A stretch of DNA of 64,000 bases from Hyparrhenia diplandra (Eukaryota > Streptophyta > Magnoliopsida > Poales > Poaceae): NCBI GenBank assembly GCA_015847255.1, contig JADLZK010011212.1, forward strand, positions 182,958-246,957, written 5' to 3'. Position numbers and translations under genes: made by a program. Numbering within the stretch: the first letter of the stretch is position 1; each line of letters begins with the position of its first letter. The notes under the pieces were generated by a model. That model did no database searches. It saw only the letters and a program-made list of their open reading frames with translations, and was not told the origin of the DNA. Positions 41,827 through 54,423 of the stretch are shown one piece after another.

Positions 41827-44307
41827 TTCGTTTCAAAGTATACTCAACCCCGCTGCGACATGAGGCGACTCCGTCACCCCCGCCGCGCGCGGCACGACCG
41901 CCGCCTTCTGCCCTCCGCCGCCCGTAGCCGCCCCCTCGATAGCAGCAGATCCGGACTCCCCTCGCGGCCGTCGGCTCGAGGCCCGGCTCGTCCCAGCGCG
42001 ACTGGGGCGAGGAGATCGGGTCGCCCTCTCCCGGTGCTCGCTCCCGCCGCCCGCTCCTCTCGGGGCCGCGCCGGCTGCCCGGCTGCGCTCCCCTTGGCGA
42101 TTCGTCCGTCCCCCGTCCCAACCGTCCGCCCTAACCTTCGCTACCGCCACCCGGCAGGCAGCCGCCGACGGGGCCGGCATCAATCTCTAGGGGAGAGCGG
42201 AGAAAGAAGCCATTCTTTGAGGGCGTTGAAGGGCATCTTGGGCCACCAGCAACGCGCAGCTATCATCACCGGCCTGGCCCCATCGTCTTTTGATGTGAGG
42301 AGCCTCAATTCAAGCACCGCCACTGGCGGTGGCCGGAGCACCGCCACCGTTACCTCCGACAAGTCAACACCAACTTTCGTGCCCCGGGCCGGTGGAGCCT
42401 CTTCGCCCGGCCGGCTCCTCCATCGACAAGCTTCTCTTCTCGGCGGCGGACCCGTCCCCGCGGCTCGTCGACGGATGTGAGAAAGCACCATGTCGTCGTC
42501 TCCAAAAGCTACTCCCCGTCGCAGAGGCTCGAGTGGAAGGGCTCTCTGTCAACACATCTTCATCATTATCTCCGTCACTCAAGTCACGATCGAGGCGAGT
42601 CTTGCCTTCAAGAGGTGGGCTCGAGGTCGATGCTACCGTTGCCTTGCCGCGACCATCAAGTTAGCTCTTGTCGCGACTCCTTTATTTGCATTCGTTGTCG
42701 GCGTCGGGGCATAGAGAGCGGCATTGCCGTTTCTCGGCATGGATGGTCGACGAGAACCCCGTCTTCATCACCCGGCGTACACTACGTCCGTGTACCAAAG
42801 GCAAGTGCGGGACCATCGCAACTCGTCATCGGACCAACAACCTTTCGGTTCGCATGATAAAGATGTTGAGCTTGCTTGTCGCAAATGTGTCTCTCCCGCT
42901 CGATGACTTCGACCCTACAATCGTGCTTGCACCTATGGTGGAGTCTCGCGAAGCGGACTTGTTGGAGTCTTTGCGATCGGACCTCGATCGTTTGATTGCG
43001 GTTCGTTTGGAGCGGTACGCCCCCTCGGGGGGAGGAGGCTTCAACCATCAAGTTGTGGCTAGCTCGTATAGCCAACCATTTGGAGTGTGCGGAGCCATGT
43101 CTTTGAAAGCATGTTGTGCCTGAGCTCTTTGGTCCATGTTCTCCGATTCGGCGGTCGCCGACACCATCGATCATGGCTTCCCTCGCAGCGGCTTGCATGC
43201 CGGTTGTTTCCTTATGTGAGGACTCTTGTGCGAGATAGTGCATTCCCTATTCTTGACAAGATGGCCACGAGCAGGTGGCTACCACAGAGATTCACCAAGA
43301 GGTGACTAGCACGAGAGAGATTCACCCAAAGGCAACCACAGAGCAAGCTAGTGCGGTGCTCGGGGGCCTCGACGGAGCGAGGAGGTCACCTCTATTGAGG
43401 ATGTTGTTTTGATGGAGGATGCACCTATTGATGGGGCAAATTTGTCTCTAATGCTTTCGGTGGCTGAACCTATCACGGTTGAAGACTGCCCTCCCCTTTC
43501 CACGACCCGAGGTCAACATAGAAGAGCCCCGAGAGGATCCACCGATGGAGATAACGTCTCCTCCGGACCCTAGACCTAGGGAGGGAGAGGACTTCACATG
43601 CCCTCCAATACAAACCGTGACACCAAGACATCGCCGCCCGTAAGTCCTATGAAGGCCCTTCGGTCCCTATTGTCATGCCCTCGATGTGGAGCGCGACACA
43701 ACTAGGATGGAGCAGGACATGGCGTGTCCTACGGTACACTCCTCTTCGCCACCTTCCGTGACAACAAGTCGCCGTCGTCGGCGCAAAGTCCTATGATAAG
43801 TCTTCGCTCCGCGAAGTGGTCGTCTTGCTCGGCTAGCGGTGTGTTAGCGGATCACGGGCATTGTTGGGAAGGATGGGAAGCTTCGATGACGACGCAATTC
43901 AAGAAGTCGTAATCTTTTTGAAGGATCTGTTGCCGCCCGGACACCCTCAATTCTCTATTGGGTTTGAAGGGTCCTGCCTTACGGAACCTTGTGGCGGAAG
44001 TCGCTACGCCTCTTTCGTAATATGTTGTAGGGTTTTTCTTGTTGTCGTTGTCGGTAGACTTTTGTTGGTAGTCGTCTTTGTTGTCTTGATGGTTCTTTTC
44101 GTGTTGTTCGTGGTCTTCTAGTTGTTGTTTTCGTGGTCTTCTAGTTGTTGTTTCATTGTCTTAGTCTAAGCTTTTCGTTGTAAGTTGGTTGAGGTTGTAC
44201 TGTGCCCGTCTGGGCAGTCCCTTCTTTTTAATATAGCGGGCAGCTCTCGCGCCGGTTCGTTTCAAAAAAAAAAAAAATCGTTTCAAAACTTTTTTTCGTT
44301 TCAAAAA
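41827..44307 (+). mobile_element. Non-LTR retroposon (LINE-type), 18-bp target duplication, no ORF2
   Basis: The 18-bp sequence AATACTTATAGCTTAAAA occurs immediately before (41809-41826) and after (44308-44325) the insert. The insert ends with GCCGGTTCGTTTCAAAAAAA, a poly(A)-type tail repeated with interruptions. It includes a broken zinc-knuckle ORF1 region (42600-42760) and a 3' region ending GGCAGCTCTCGCGCCGGTTC, typical of grass LINEs, but nothing like a reverse transcriptase. It was therefore mobilised in trans or is an internally deleted LINE. Confidence 0.83.
42477..43123 (+). pseudogene. LINE ORF1-like region with CCHC zinc knuckles
   Basis: Across shifted frames the region reads RCYRCL then RDHQVSSC, then CIRCRRRGHRERHC, two zinc knuckles of the type in plant LINE ORF1 nucleic-acid-binding proteins. 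The downstream frame continues with LVANVSLPLDDFDP and ESLRSDLDRLIAVRLERY, a charged helix. At least two frame changes interrupt it. Confidence 0.65.
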
Positions 44308-44705
44308 AATACTTATAGCTTAAAAAAAATTACAGCCACAGCATACATATGTTTCCTTGCGTGTGTTGGTGTTGTTGGTCCAGCTAGGGTAGAAAATTTT
44401 AACTTGGTGCCAGATAGGAAAATTCGAATTTGAGTGCCAAATAAGGGAGTCCGATTTGTTTCAGTGCTAAATACACAATTCTCTCTTGTTTTAACTTACA
44501 TGGAACACAATTGGGGTTCTGACCAGACATCGCAGGTAATCAGAGCAACGATGACGGCGACCTCAACTGCCTGTACCCGGCCAGACACCCGTCGTTGGAT
44601 TCGTCTTCAATTGTCGCTGCGAGCTACCTAAGCAACGCTACAATTCTGTCGAATGCCCTATAGGCTATAGCACATTTCTTTACCTCGAAAGCATGCGGAG
44701 CCACG

Positions 44706-45042
44706 TCAGACTTGCTTTGGGATGATTTTTCTGTTGCTAAGCCACCACTGCAGCCCAACCTCCCACTGAACGGACACCAGGCCATCTAGGTGCAGCTCCT
44801 GAACCATATATAGGGCCCAAACCTCTCTATTGAAGATGCAACCCAGTAGCAGATGTGTGTCGTCTCTGGTGCCTGATTGCAGACAATGCAACTATCGGAG
44901 TCCTGCAGAACATGGCGGAATCCCTGATTGCCTCCTTACTGGATAGGGCATATGTATTGGTTGATTGATTCCTATTGCTTCTCAATCCTAAATCAGTAAA
45001 CCTCTTACACTTGAGTAGGAACGAAACACAGTGTTCATGCAT
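44706..45042 (-). pseudogene. LINE zf-RVT fragment, third copy
   Basis: Minus strand SSKEAIRDSAMFCRTP, then LLLGCIFNREVWALY and WWLSNRKIIPKQV. Homologous to 18235-18720 with its own frame breaks. Confidence 0.62.
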
Positions 45043-45066
45043 TCTATTTCAAGAAATATTGTGACA

Positions 45067-45847
45067 TGTGTTGGCACGCTTAAATTGATCCACAAGAACA
45101 ACACGATAACTATCGATGCTTTTAGCGACGGCGAGCGATTGCTTTCCGAGCAAAGCAACAAAGGATCCTCGCTTTCATTGGAGGAAGCCAACCGTTTTTC
45201 AGGGCAAAACGGGTAAAGATCAACCAATCCCTAGAGAAGCTAGGGCTTGGCAAGAACTTGTGCTGAAAAATAGAAAGCAGTAAAAAGAATAGATGTATTT
45301 TGTTTGTGTCGATTGGCTCAAAAAACAATCGGCCATGCACCCAGTGTTTATATATGGGTATGTCACGGTCTTTGACAAGCTGTATCCGGCCAGGACTCTA
45401 AACTAAAATAGGTGTACGATTGGTCATCATATCAACCGGAAATCTAATGGCCGGATAAACAGCCCAATTAGTTACAAATCTGCATGTAGATAATAACGAA
45501 TAAAATATTCCTTTTAACTCTCCTGTTCGTTGGCCTTTCCTGACTCCTGAAACGTATCAAAATCTCTCTGTCCAGCCAATCCGAGTAGAGCTTGAACTTT
45601 CCAACAAAACAATAATCTGTGGAAAAATCCTCTAATCACCTCCTCCAAGCTTCTTTATGTCTTCTCTTCATACACGTGACTTTCATCATGAGCATGTCAC
45701 ATTTATTCTTTGTATATCGAACACATCTGCCCTGTAAAAATAATATTTTGAACAAATGTGCTAACTGACGAATTTGATCACCATCAAGTACAGAAATTTG
45801 GCCAACCATATGTATGTCAACTAACAAGCCAAATTACACTATGAACA
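45067..45847 (-). repeat. 3' LTR of the Ty3/gypsy element
   Basis: On the plus strand it starts TGTGTTGGCACGC and ends CACTATGAACA. A TATA-like sequence for minus-strand transcription (TATATAAACAC) lies near 45345. The first 100 bp differ clearly from the other LTR while the rest is nearly identical. Confidence 0.88.
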
Positions 45848-45860
45848 CATGCCCCCTGTT
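45848..45860 (-). promoter_or_regulatory. Polypurine tract of the retrotransposon
   Basis: Minus strand AACAGGGGGCATG lies directly before the 3' LTR and would prime plus-strand DNA synthesis. Confidence 0.65.
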
Positions 45861-45904
45861 TTCGTACAATTGCATTTACCGAAAATACTAAATTTACCTT
45901 ATTA

Positions 45905-46110
45905 GGGCAATGTCTGTAGCTCCGCCCGGCCATAATATTCCTCAGGGCGATGTTCAGATGACACATCGGCCAAATATATGTTTTGCTCGAGGCGATGTAC
46001 AAAAGAACACATCGGCCAAACATTTACCTTACTCGGGCGATGCTTGGAGAACACATCGGCCAAACATTCTGCTCAGGGCGATATTTAAATGACATATCGG
46101 CCATAATACT
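45905..46110. repeat. Tandem repeat of GGGCGATGT...ACATCGGCCA units
   Basis: Four diverged copies of a 45-55 bp unit, each starting GGGCGAT and containing ACATCGGCCAAA, lie between the integrase and the 3' LTR. Confidence 0.75.
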
Positions 46111-46407
46111 ATCAAGCAGCTTGCCAGACACTAGGATAGTACTTCTTCAAATATTTTCCATTGAGAGCCTTAGGCAATTTATCCCCCTGCAAAGATTGTA
46201 CAAAATATGAATTTCCGGAACAATCTCTACAACCTTATATGGTCCTTCCCAACTCGGCGACCATTTACCGAATTTATTATCTTTAGTTCCTAGAGGCAAA
46301 ATCGTTTTCCATACTAAGTCTCCTATTTGAAACGATTTTTCTCTAACTCTTTTTATTATAGGCCTTAGCTACCCTCAATTTCTCCTTTTCAATTTCACGC
46401 AAGGCCT

Positions 46408-46875
46408 TTAATCTGTCTTCCGAACCTCATCTATTCTATCCATCATCAGATTATTATAATCTACAGCCGACAAATCATTTTGCACGGCTACTCTAAGATC
46501 TTGTAAATTAATCTCTACAGGCAGCACAGCTTCCTGTCCATACACTAACTCATACGGTGTCACCTGAGTTGCCCCATGCTTAGATATCCGATGAGCCCAC
46601 AAAGCTTCCGAAAGCACTTCATGCCACCTTCTCGGATGCTCCTCAATCTTTTTCCTCACCAGCTTAATCAAAGTTTTATTGCTAGATTCGGCCTGTCCAT
46701 TAGCTTGGGCATAATACGGCGACGAATTTAACAACTTAATTCTAAAAGATTTGGCAAATTCCACGGAATTGGTGAGACATAAAGAAGCACCTTGATCAGA
46801 AGTCAAAGTCCGGGGAATACCGAATCTATGAATAATATGTTCCAACACAAAATTAATAACTTCTTTATGAGTCAT
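46408..46875 (-). pseudogene. Integrase core of the retrotransposon
   Basis: An open 155-codon segment includes FGIPRTLTSDQG (second catalytic Asp) and SPYYAQANGQAESSNKTL (catalytic Glu), then WHEVLSEALWAHR, TPYELVYGQEAVLPVEI. The first Asp region and the zinc-binding N-terminus (46880-47400) are in broken frames. Confidence 0.88.
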
Positions 46876-47188
46876 ATTTTTTTAAAGGAATTGCTTTAGT
46901 CCATTTAGTAAAATAATCTGTAGCTACTAGGACGAAGCGATGACCTCTAGATGAAGCAGGATGTATCTGACCAATAAAATCTAATCCCCATCCTCTAAAT
47001 GGCCACGGCTTAATAATAGGATGCAACATAGCGCCGGGCGCCAACTGTATGTTTCAAACTTTTGACAGGCTTCACACCCCTTATAACATAAAACAGTCTT
47101 CTAACATGCTCTTTTCAATAACCACCGCATCTTATGAGCCGACCGATGTGTCCCACATATTCCCTCATGCACTTCACCCATAGCTATT

Positions 47189-47392
47189 TTAGATCGATCG
47201 GAATCCAAGCACTTGAAGTAACCCATCTATAGTTCGGCGATACAATTCATCATTTAACAAAGTATATTTTAATGCCCGGCACCGAATTTTCCTATCTCTC
47301 GTTTGACTTGGATCCTTTAAATAATTAACTATAGGACTTCTCCAATCACCATGATCTAACTCATTTACAAATTCGGTTGCTTTTGGCCCCAT
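47189..47392 (-). pseudogene. Integrase upstream segment
   Basis: Minus strand ELDHGDWRSPIVNYLKD followed by RCRALKYTLLNDELYRR, the stretch that precedes the zinc-binding domain of the integrase in this lineage. Confidence 0.7.
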
Positions 47393-47717
47393 TACCGAAT
47401 TTTCTTTTGCCCTGTCTTGCTTTTGCTGCTGGACTGAACTAACATTTGCTGCACTCGTACCTGAAAACTATTAACCTGTCCAGCCCCAAAACTCTCATTT
47501 TTTTCCAGAACTGAACTAACAACATGCAGATCGGACTCACTTTTGTTAATGTCTAGCATCGGTTTTTCAATTACAAAAAACTTTCCATTACTAACACGAT
47601 AACCTGATGCTTGTTGGGCTAAAGAATTAGCTCTAGAATTCTCTCCGCTAGATATATGACTGATAGTAAAACTATCTAGAGATTTAATTATATCTAAACA
47701 TGGGTCCAAGTAGCTAT

Positions 47718-48263
47718 TCAGCAACCCATTAAAACATTGACATTCTCCATTAACTGCTGAACTACCGTAAGAGAATCTCCAAAGGCATCTATGTCTTTGA
47801 CACCCATATCGCCTAAACTTTGCAAGTAGAATAATAAAGCTTCATATTCGGCCCGATTATTTGTGCAAGGATATTCTAAGCGAATCGATGTTTCATAAGA
47901 CACATTATTAGGTGAAATTAAAACATTACCGACGCCTTGTCCATCTCTACAAACCGATCCATCAAAATAAAGTTTCCATGGGCACACTCTAATGCGATTA
48001 ACATCTTCCTCATCTTTAATCCCATGGTCAACAATAAAATCGGCGACAACTTGACCTCTCACAGAGCGCAACGATTCAAATGTTAAATCATATTCTACTA
48101 ATGCATAAGCCCACTTTCCAATTCTACCACTAAGAATCGGCTGTTGTAACATATATTTAATTACGTCGGTTTGGCATGCAACTATACAATTACTAGAGAG
48201 CAAATAATGCCTAAACTTGGTACATGCATAGTATAAAGACAAGCATAGCCTTTCAATTAACAC
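47718..48263 (-). pseudogene. RNase H domain (RVT_3 type)
   Basis: WKLYFDGSVCRDGQGVG (first Asp), NNRAEYEALLFYL (Glu) and DAFGDSLTVVQQL (second Asp) in one open frame. Upstream, GRIGKWAYALVEYDLTFE matches the connection to reverse transcriptase. The type is seen after the first RNase H in Tat-lineage Ty3/gypsy elements. Confidence 0.83.
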
Positions 48264-49524
48264 ATACCTAGTCTCGTATCCAAAGAGGACGGCGACTCAC
48301 ATAAGCAATAATATATTCCTTCCCGCCGTCTTCTTCTTGTGCCAAAACCGCGCCGATCACCTTCTCTTGTGCAGCAATATATAGTCCGAACGGCACACCA
48401 AACTTTGGAGCTCGAAGCACCGGGAGGACTAGACAGATATCTTTTTATATTATTATAAGCATCACGTTGCTCTGCCCCCATGTGAATTCGGCTTCATTCT
48501 TTAGCCGAAGTAAAGGGATAAACGATTCAATTTTCCCGCAAGGTTAGATATGAATCGTCTCAAATAATTAATTTTTCCTAACAACTTTTGCACATCCCTT
48601 TTACATGTAGGCTCCTCTAGTTTTTAATCGACTCTACACTCTTAGGATCAATCTCTATGCCATGCTCATGAATTATGAAACCTAAGAACTTACCGGTGAC
48701 ACACCAAATGCACATTTAAGTGGATTCATTTTTAACCCATACCGCAAGCATTCTCTCAAAGGCTAATCGCAAATCGGCTAAATGATGATCAAACCCATCC
48801 GATTTAACGACAACATCATCAATATACACTTCTAATATAATGCCCAAGAGGTCATGAAAAATTAAATTCATAGCACGCCGATACGTGGCGCCGGCATTTT
48901 TCAACCCAAATGTCATAACGACCCACTCAAATAAACCAACAAAGCCGGGCAACAGGTGCGGCAGTCTTCAACATGTCTTTTCGGCCATAAAGATTTGATT
49001 GTAGCCGGCATTGCCATCTAAAAACTAATGACTTTATGCCCGAAGCATCATTGATTAACACATCGGCTATAGGCATAGGATATTCATCTTTAGGAGTAGC
49101 CTTATTCAAATCTCTAAAATCTACGCATATTCTAATCTTTCTCGTGTTTTTCTTTTCAACAGTACAATGTTAGAAATCCATTCAAAGATACCTACATGGC
49201 CGAATAAACCTTGACTTTCAACAAACGATCAATCTCTTCTTTGATGCGGTCATATAGATTAGAATTAAAACATCTAGGAGGTTGCTTATATGGCCTAAAA
49301 CCAGATTTAATAGGTAGCGTATGCTCAACTAAATCTCTACTCAAACCGGGCATCTCGGTGTAATTCCAAGCAAAGCAATCAACAAATTCCTTAAGTAATG
49401 CCCATACCTTGCTTTTTACGATCGGCCTCCATATTTGCGCATTGATGAAAGTAGGCCTAGGCACACTTCCATCACCAATATCAATTTGCTGAAGTGGATC
49501 AGCCGATGAGAATCCTTGTCCCAA
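48264..49524 (-). pseudogene. Reverse transcriptase region, frameshifted
   Basis: In broken frames: CFAWNYTEMPGLSRDLVEH, the fingers segment NKATPKDEYPMPIADVLI, FEWVVMTFGLKNAGATYRRA, and the catalytic EVYIDDVVVKSDG near 48830. The RNase H remnant VIGAVLAQEEDGGKEY lies near 48330. Confidence 0.83.
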
Positions 49525-49799
49525 AGCTTATCCATGTCACCAAAATCTTCAATAGTTTCATGCATATCGTTCTTACGAGTAACGATACTCCTCGCACGCC
49601 TACGCAACCACTTTACGCTATCTTCTTTATTCATTTTTTCACAGAGATAAATCATTAAGCCGAGCTACACTGTGCCGGTGTACCCTTACAGAACAAAACC
49701 ATCCTTACCGATAGCAATATAGTCATAACCGATAAATCTCTTCTGTCAAGCATTGCATCTCACCATGTTGCCAATCAATAGGAGCATCGATTAAGGCGA

Positions 49800-50198
49800 T
49801 TAAGGCTGAATTATCTCCGCTTCAATTATCTCTACATCATCTCCAACCCTTTGAATCAAACAGCGATGTAGAGTAGAAGGAACATAACGATTTGCATGTA
49901 TCCAATCACGTCCTAAAAGAGCATTATATCTCCCTTTTACGTCCACAACAAAAAATGCAATCGACACGGTTTTGCTTCCGACTGTAAGCTCCACAGCAAT
50001 AATACCTTTGGCTTCAGACAAATCTCCGGTAAATCCACTAAGCCCCATGCTGGTCTTTATTAACTCGCTCTCTTTTCGGCCCAATTTAGTAAAAACCGAA
50101 AAAGGCATAACATTAACCCCAGCACCGCCATCAACGAGCATGCGACCAACAGGTTTACCATTGATATGTCCCTTGATATACAATGGCTTCAAGTGCAT
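49800..50198 (-). pseudogene. Retroviral-type aspartic protease domain
   Basis: The frame contains MLVDGGAGVNVMP, the active-site loop of retrotransposon proteases, with DGGA where DTGA/DSGA is more usual, and NALLGRDWIHAN, the second conserved block. About 130 residues are open. Confidence 0.85.
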
Positions 50199-50229
50199 CT
50201 CGGGCTTTTCGGCTTCTCAAATATAACCT

Positions 50230-51990
50230 TCTTGGCGCCGAGAACTATTTGTGCAATTTCCCGTTTGAGGGTGCCGCGAAATTCTGCTTGGCAAGGCAAA
50301 CACCATATTCATATCCGTAGCGGCAAGCGTGCTATCTTTGCTCTCTGGAATTCTCGTCGACAATCATGTCGTCGCCCCCTCAGATTTGTCTTCCTCCATT
50401 GCAATGCGCTTCTCTTTCCAAGTCATCTTGGGAGGAATTGTCATTGGTCATTTCTTCATTAAACCATTCATCGCGATACTTCTCAAATTTCGTTCTTCTT
50501 TAATTTCTAGTGCTCATGACCGCTGCACTCTTCAAGTTTGTGTATGTGTAAGTCCTCTCGGGCACCACTGAGATTTCGGTTTAGTTCCCTGGTGCAACCG
50601 ATCTGATCTTGGTGCCCCCATATTCCTTGGTCTATGCTGAAACACCGCTGCAAGGGCCTAAAACACGCAGCCTCTAAAAATAATTACGCCGCACGTGCAT
50701 TAGAGAATTCAGCCCCTTGTTCATATGATATACGCTCGCCACCACCATTTGCTGAACCGAGACGCTGATGTACGCTTTTAGAAATTCCTACAATCGCTAC
50801 TTTGCACGTTCGCCTTTATCAAATGCTTCACTGCTAGAAACCGCAGCTAGTACTTCCTTCCAGCATGTGACTCCTTTGATCCGAACGAGCTTGATCCAAT
50901 GACTAATTTCCCATGATGTGCATCTGCATCTAATTCAGGTTTTTCAATTACCATAGTGCCTATTTTCAAAACCATGAACAAGTACTAGAGTCACTAGGAC
51001 CAACCGTTGGTTGACTAGCTGACCATGTCGCCATGTAAATTATCAACGCGACCTCCCCTTGATCGGCACCCATACAGATTTGCGACCACCAACAAATCTC
51101 TTGTTGCCCGTGCTGTACCTCGGTGGACTATCTTGCAGGCGTAGAATACACGTCCTTTCCCTTTGGATGAACTTGGTTCAGCTTCCTTGATTGAACCGAG
51201 GTCGCTTGCCATAGACATGTTGTCCAACCATGGGTCCTGCCGCCCATCCGCATTGATAATAACTTTCTCGGCCCAACCGGATATGGCATCCAAGGATTAA
51301 AACCATATGGAGGATCTTGTGGATAAATAAGAGGCGCACAGCCCCGTAACTCGGGCCTCACCGGAAACCGCGGTTGATGGCCATATGAGTTCCCTTGTCC
51401 GCACGGTTGATCACCGGCCATGTCCGGGAGGAGATCTAGGACGCTTAGATCCTCCTAGCCGATTAAACGCACCGCTAGCCTTTCGTGATGTATATATTTG
51501 TCCAAACAAGTACCGAATCGGCTTAAAAGTTTTGAACCCGCTTGCCTTCATTGACTTTCCACACTCCCTCTTCTGGATTCTTTGGCTTAATCATCCTTGG
51601 AGTAGCTTTTGTCATCAACAATAACATTTTTCCTTTTAGCGAGATCGGCCCTCGATCTCGACCGAATAAGCACCTTCTTGCTATCAAAATCAATCATGTT
51701 AATAGGGAACGGATCGGTATCAAGCTTCATCTTAGAGCCTTCAGAAATGTCAATCGTCCGTCATTAATGGCCGATTGCACTCGGTCGATTTAAAACACAC
51801 ATAGTCATTAGTAGCATGAGAAAATGAATTGTGCCATTTACGGTATGCTCTTTTAGCCAATTCTTACGGAGGTGGAATTACATGACCTCCTTTTAATCTA
51901 ATCAAATTTGCCTGCAGCAAGATATCAAAAATTTTATCGCACTTGCTCACATCAAAAGTATACTTGATTTCCTCTCTTCTAGCGGTTTAG
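50230..51990 (-). pseudogene. Degraded gag-pol spacer of the retrotransposon
   Basis: No long open frame. Proline- and tyrosine-rich snatches, such as PQDPPYGFNPWMPYP near 51310, and zinc-knuckle-like remnants near 51850 fit a decayed gag C-terminus. Confidence 0.5.
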
Positions 51991-52086
51991 GTTTTAAAAT
52001 TTGTGCATGCAAAAGGCTTTGACTTAGGCACATGTACCCATTCGGCTATGCATACATCAATGTCATCATCACTAGCCGAATCACTA

Positions 52087-52640
52087 TCATACCCTACAAT
52101 GTGAATTTGCAGGCTTTTCATTATCTTTGTTTCTATTATTATCTCTAAACCGCCATACTTGTTTCGCATCTTTAGCACGGTTTTCCCGCACTAACGCCTT
52201 TTGTAAAACTTGATTAATATCTGAAAATTCTTGCCCTTCTAATTTATCCTTGATATGAGGGAAGTAAGCCTGAAAAGCAAGATTGGCCAAATCCTTTTCG
52301 GCAATAACCAAGCTAAAGCAACGGTTTTTTGACTTCTCTAAACCGTCGAAAATATTCAAGAACCGATTCATTGTACTTATGTTTGACCAATACCAAATCG
52401 GTAAGCCTAAGTTCAGTTTCACCACTATAGAAATATTCATGAAACTTTTGTTCCAACTGTGCCCAAGTCACAATGGATTTAGGAGCAAGTGATGAAAACC
52501 AAGTAAATGCAGTACCAGATAATGATAAAGGAAATAATTTCAGCTTATAAACATCTGATGTACCAACTTCACTGATTTGTGCTAAAAATTGTCCTATATG
52601 CTCAAAAGTAGACTTACCATCTTCCCCGTAAATTTAACAA
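52087..52640 (-). pseudogene. Gag capsid region of the retrotransposon
   Basis: In two frames: KSTFEHIGQFLAQISEVG, LSLSGTAFTWFSSLAP, WAQLEQKFHEYFYSGE, then after one shift LANLAFQAYFPHIKDKLEG. This is the Retrotrans_gag pattern. Confidence 0.85.
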
Positions 52641-53628
52641 AATCTGGAATTTTAAAACCACGTGGGTATGGTGTTGAATCAACATATTCAAGATATGGTT
52701 TTGATATGCACGGGCCTTACCTTTGGGTTCTAAACCAAGTTCTCTAAGCACGTTAGCAATTTGATCTTTAAATTTCGAGATGGTTGGAGAGGGAGCTAGT
52801 ATGTGGCATAGATGCAACTTGGTTGTAGTGTGACTCCGCAAAAGATTGAGCATGTGGCACATGCTGCGGAGACACATTAGAGTACAGGTTTGGTACCGGC
52901 CCTTGAGGAACCCCGGTACCCATAGACGGCAAATGATGGAGTCGAATAAGATGCCGCGTCGATAATAGGGTTGTTGCAAATTAAAATTCACAACTCGGTT
53001 GCTTTGATTGCGGAACCGAAGTAATAACAGCCGAATGTCGTAGCACTAGGCAAAAAAATTACTAGCATTAGGCTGTAGAGTATTAGCCGTGCATTAACGG
53101 TAAAAGTGGCATTCGCAGCAGTGTTTAATTAGTATTTTCAAAGGGCACAGGCTGTTTTTTCGAGATGTTGATCCTTAGCCTCTAACACTTGCTGAACGAA
53201 CTTGACGAGGTAAAAGCTGTTTGTGATATCTTGATTAAATTGTAATTTAAATTCATCAAATTTACCAAATAAGGAGTCATTCATTGTCCGTGTCAGATGT
53301 TCCATCTGTGTACCAAATTTACTAGCTACCGATGCATCAATTAGATGACCAATTTCTTCAGGGAAAGTGATTTACTTACATCGGTACTGGGTGAAGGAGA
53401 AGAGTCTCGATGCAGCTACCTTCTTGATGAAGCCGTTCCCCTCCTCCCTCCGAAAGCACGCTAATTTCCTCTTTAGACTCTCCAGCCTCTCTTCCTCGAG
53501 CACCCGTTCAATCTCCTGTCGTCCCTCCTCGATAGATCTTCAAGCGTGACAGGGATGACGTTGTCAGCATTGATCTCACTACTGTCCTTGGGCGGCTCCA
53601 TTGTTTGATTCTTCTTGTTCTTCTTTTT

Positions 53629-53646
53629 CCCCAGCGGAGTCGCCAA
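53629..53646 (-). promoter_or_regulatory. Primer-binding site of the retrotransposon
   Basis: Minus strand TTGGCGACTCCGCTGGGG begins one base inside the 5' LTR, the place where a host tRNA would prime reverse transcription. I do not assign the tRNA. Confidence 0.7.
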
Positions 53647-53647
53647 T

Positions 53648-54423
53648 TGTGTTGACACGCGAAATTGATCCGCGCAGCAACACGATAATTATCGTACTTT
53701 CGCGACGACTAACGATTGCTTTCCGAGCAAAGCAACAAAGGATCCTCGCTGTGGGGTGGAAGCCGGCCGTTTTCAGGGCAAAGCGGCAAAGATCAACCAA
53801 TCCCTAGAGAAACTAGGGCTCGGCAAGAACTTGTGCTGAAAAAATAGAAAGCAGTAAAAAAGTAGATGTATTTCGTTTGTGTCGATTGGCTAGAAAAATC
53901 AATCGGCCATGCACCCAGTGTTTATATATGGGTATGTCACGGTCTTTGACAAGCTGTATCCGGCCAGGACTCTAAACTAGAATAGGTGTACGATTGGTCA
54001 TCATATCAACTGAAATCTAATGGCCGGATAAACAGCCCAATAGTTAGTTACAAATCTGCATGTAGATAATAACGAATAAAATATTCCTTTTAACTCTCCT
54101 GTTCGTTGGCCTTTCCTGACTCCTGAAACGTATCAAAATCTTCTCTGTCCAGCCAATCCGAGTAGAGCTTGAACTTTCCAACAAAACAATAATCTGTGGA
54201 AAAAATCCTCTAATCACCTCCTCCAAGCTTCTTTATGTCTTCTCTTCATACACGTGACTTTCATCATGAGCATGTCACATTTATTCTTTGTATATCGAAC
54301 ACATCTGCCCTGTAAAAATAATATTTGAACAAATGTGCTAACTGACGAATTTGATCACCATCAAGTACAAAATTTGGCCAACCATATGTATGTCAACTAA
54401 CAAGCCAAATTACACTATGAACA
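53648..54423 (-). repeat. 5' LTR of the Ty3/gypsy element
   Basis: On the plus strand it starts TGTGTTGACACGC and ends CACTATGAACA. Colinear with the LTR at 45067-45847. Confidence 0.88.

Larger units (their letters stand above)
45067..54423 (-). mobile_element. Ty3/gypsy LTR retrotransposon, 9.36 kb, decayed
   Basis: Two LTRs (45067-45847 and 53648-54423) enclose gag, protease, reverse transcriptase, RNase H and integrase remnants in that order on the minus strand, the pol order of Ty3/gypsy. The RNase H following the reverse transcriptase is of the RVT_3 type with FDGS, RAEYEAL and GDS motifs. Frames are broken in most domains. The flanks (TGACA left, TGGGG right) do not match, and about 130 bp of the host repeat is missing at the junction. 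Confidence 0.88.
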
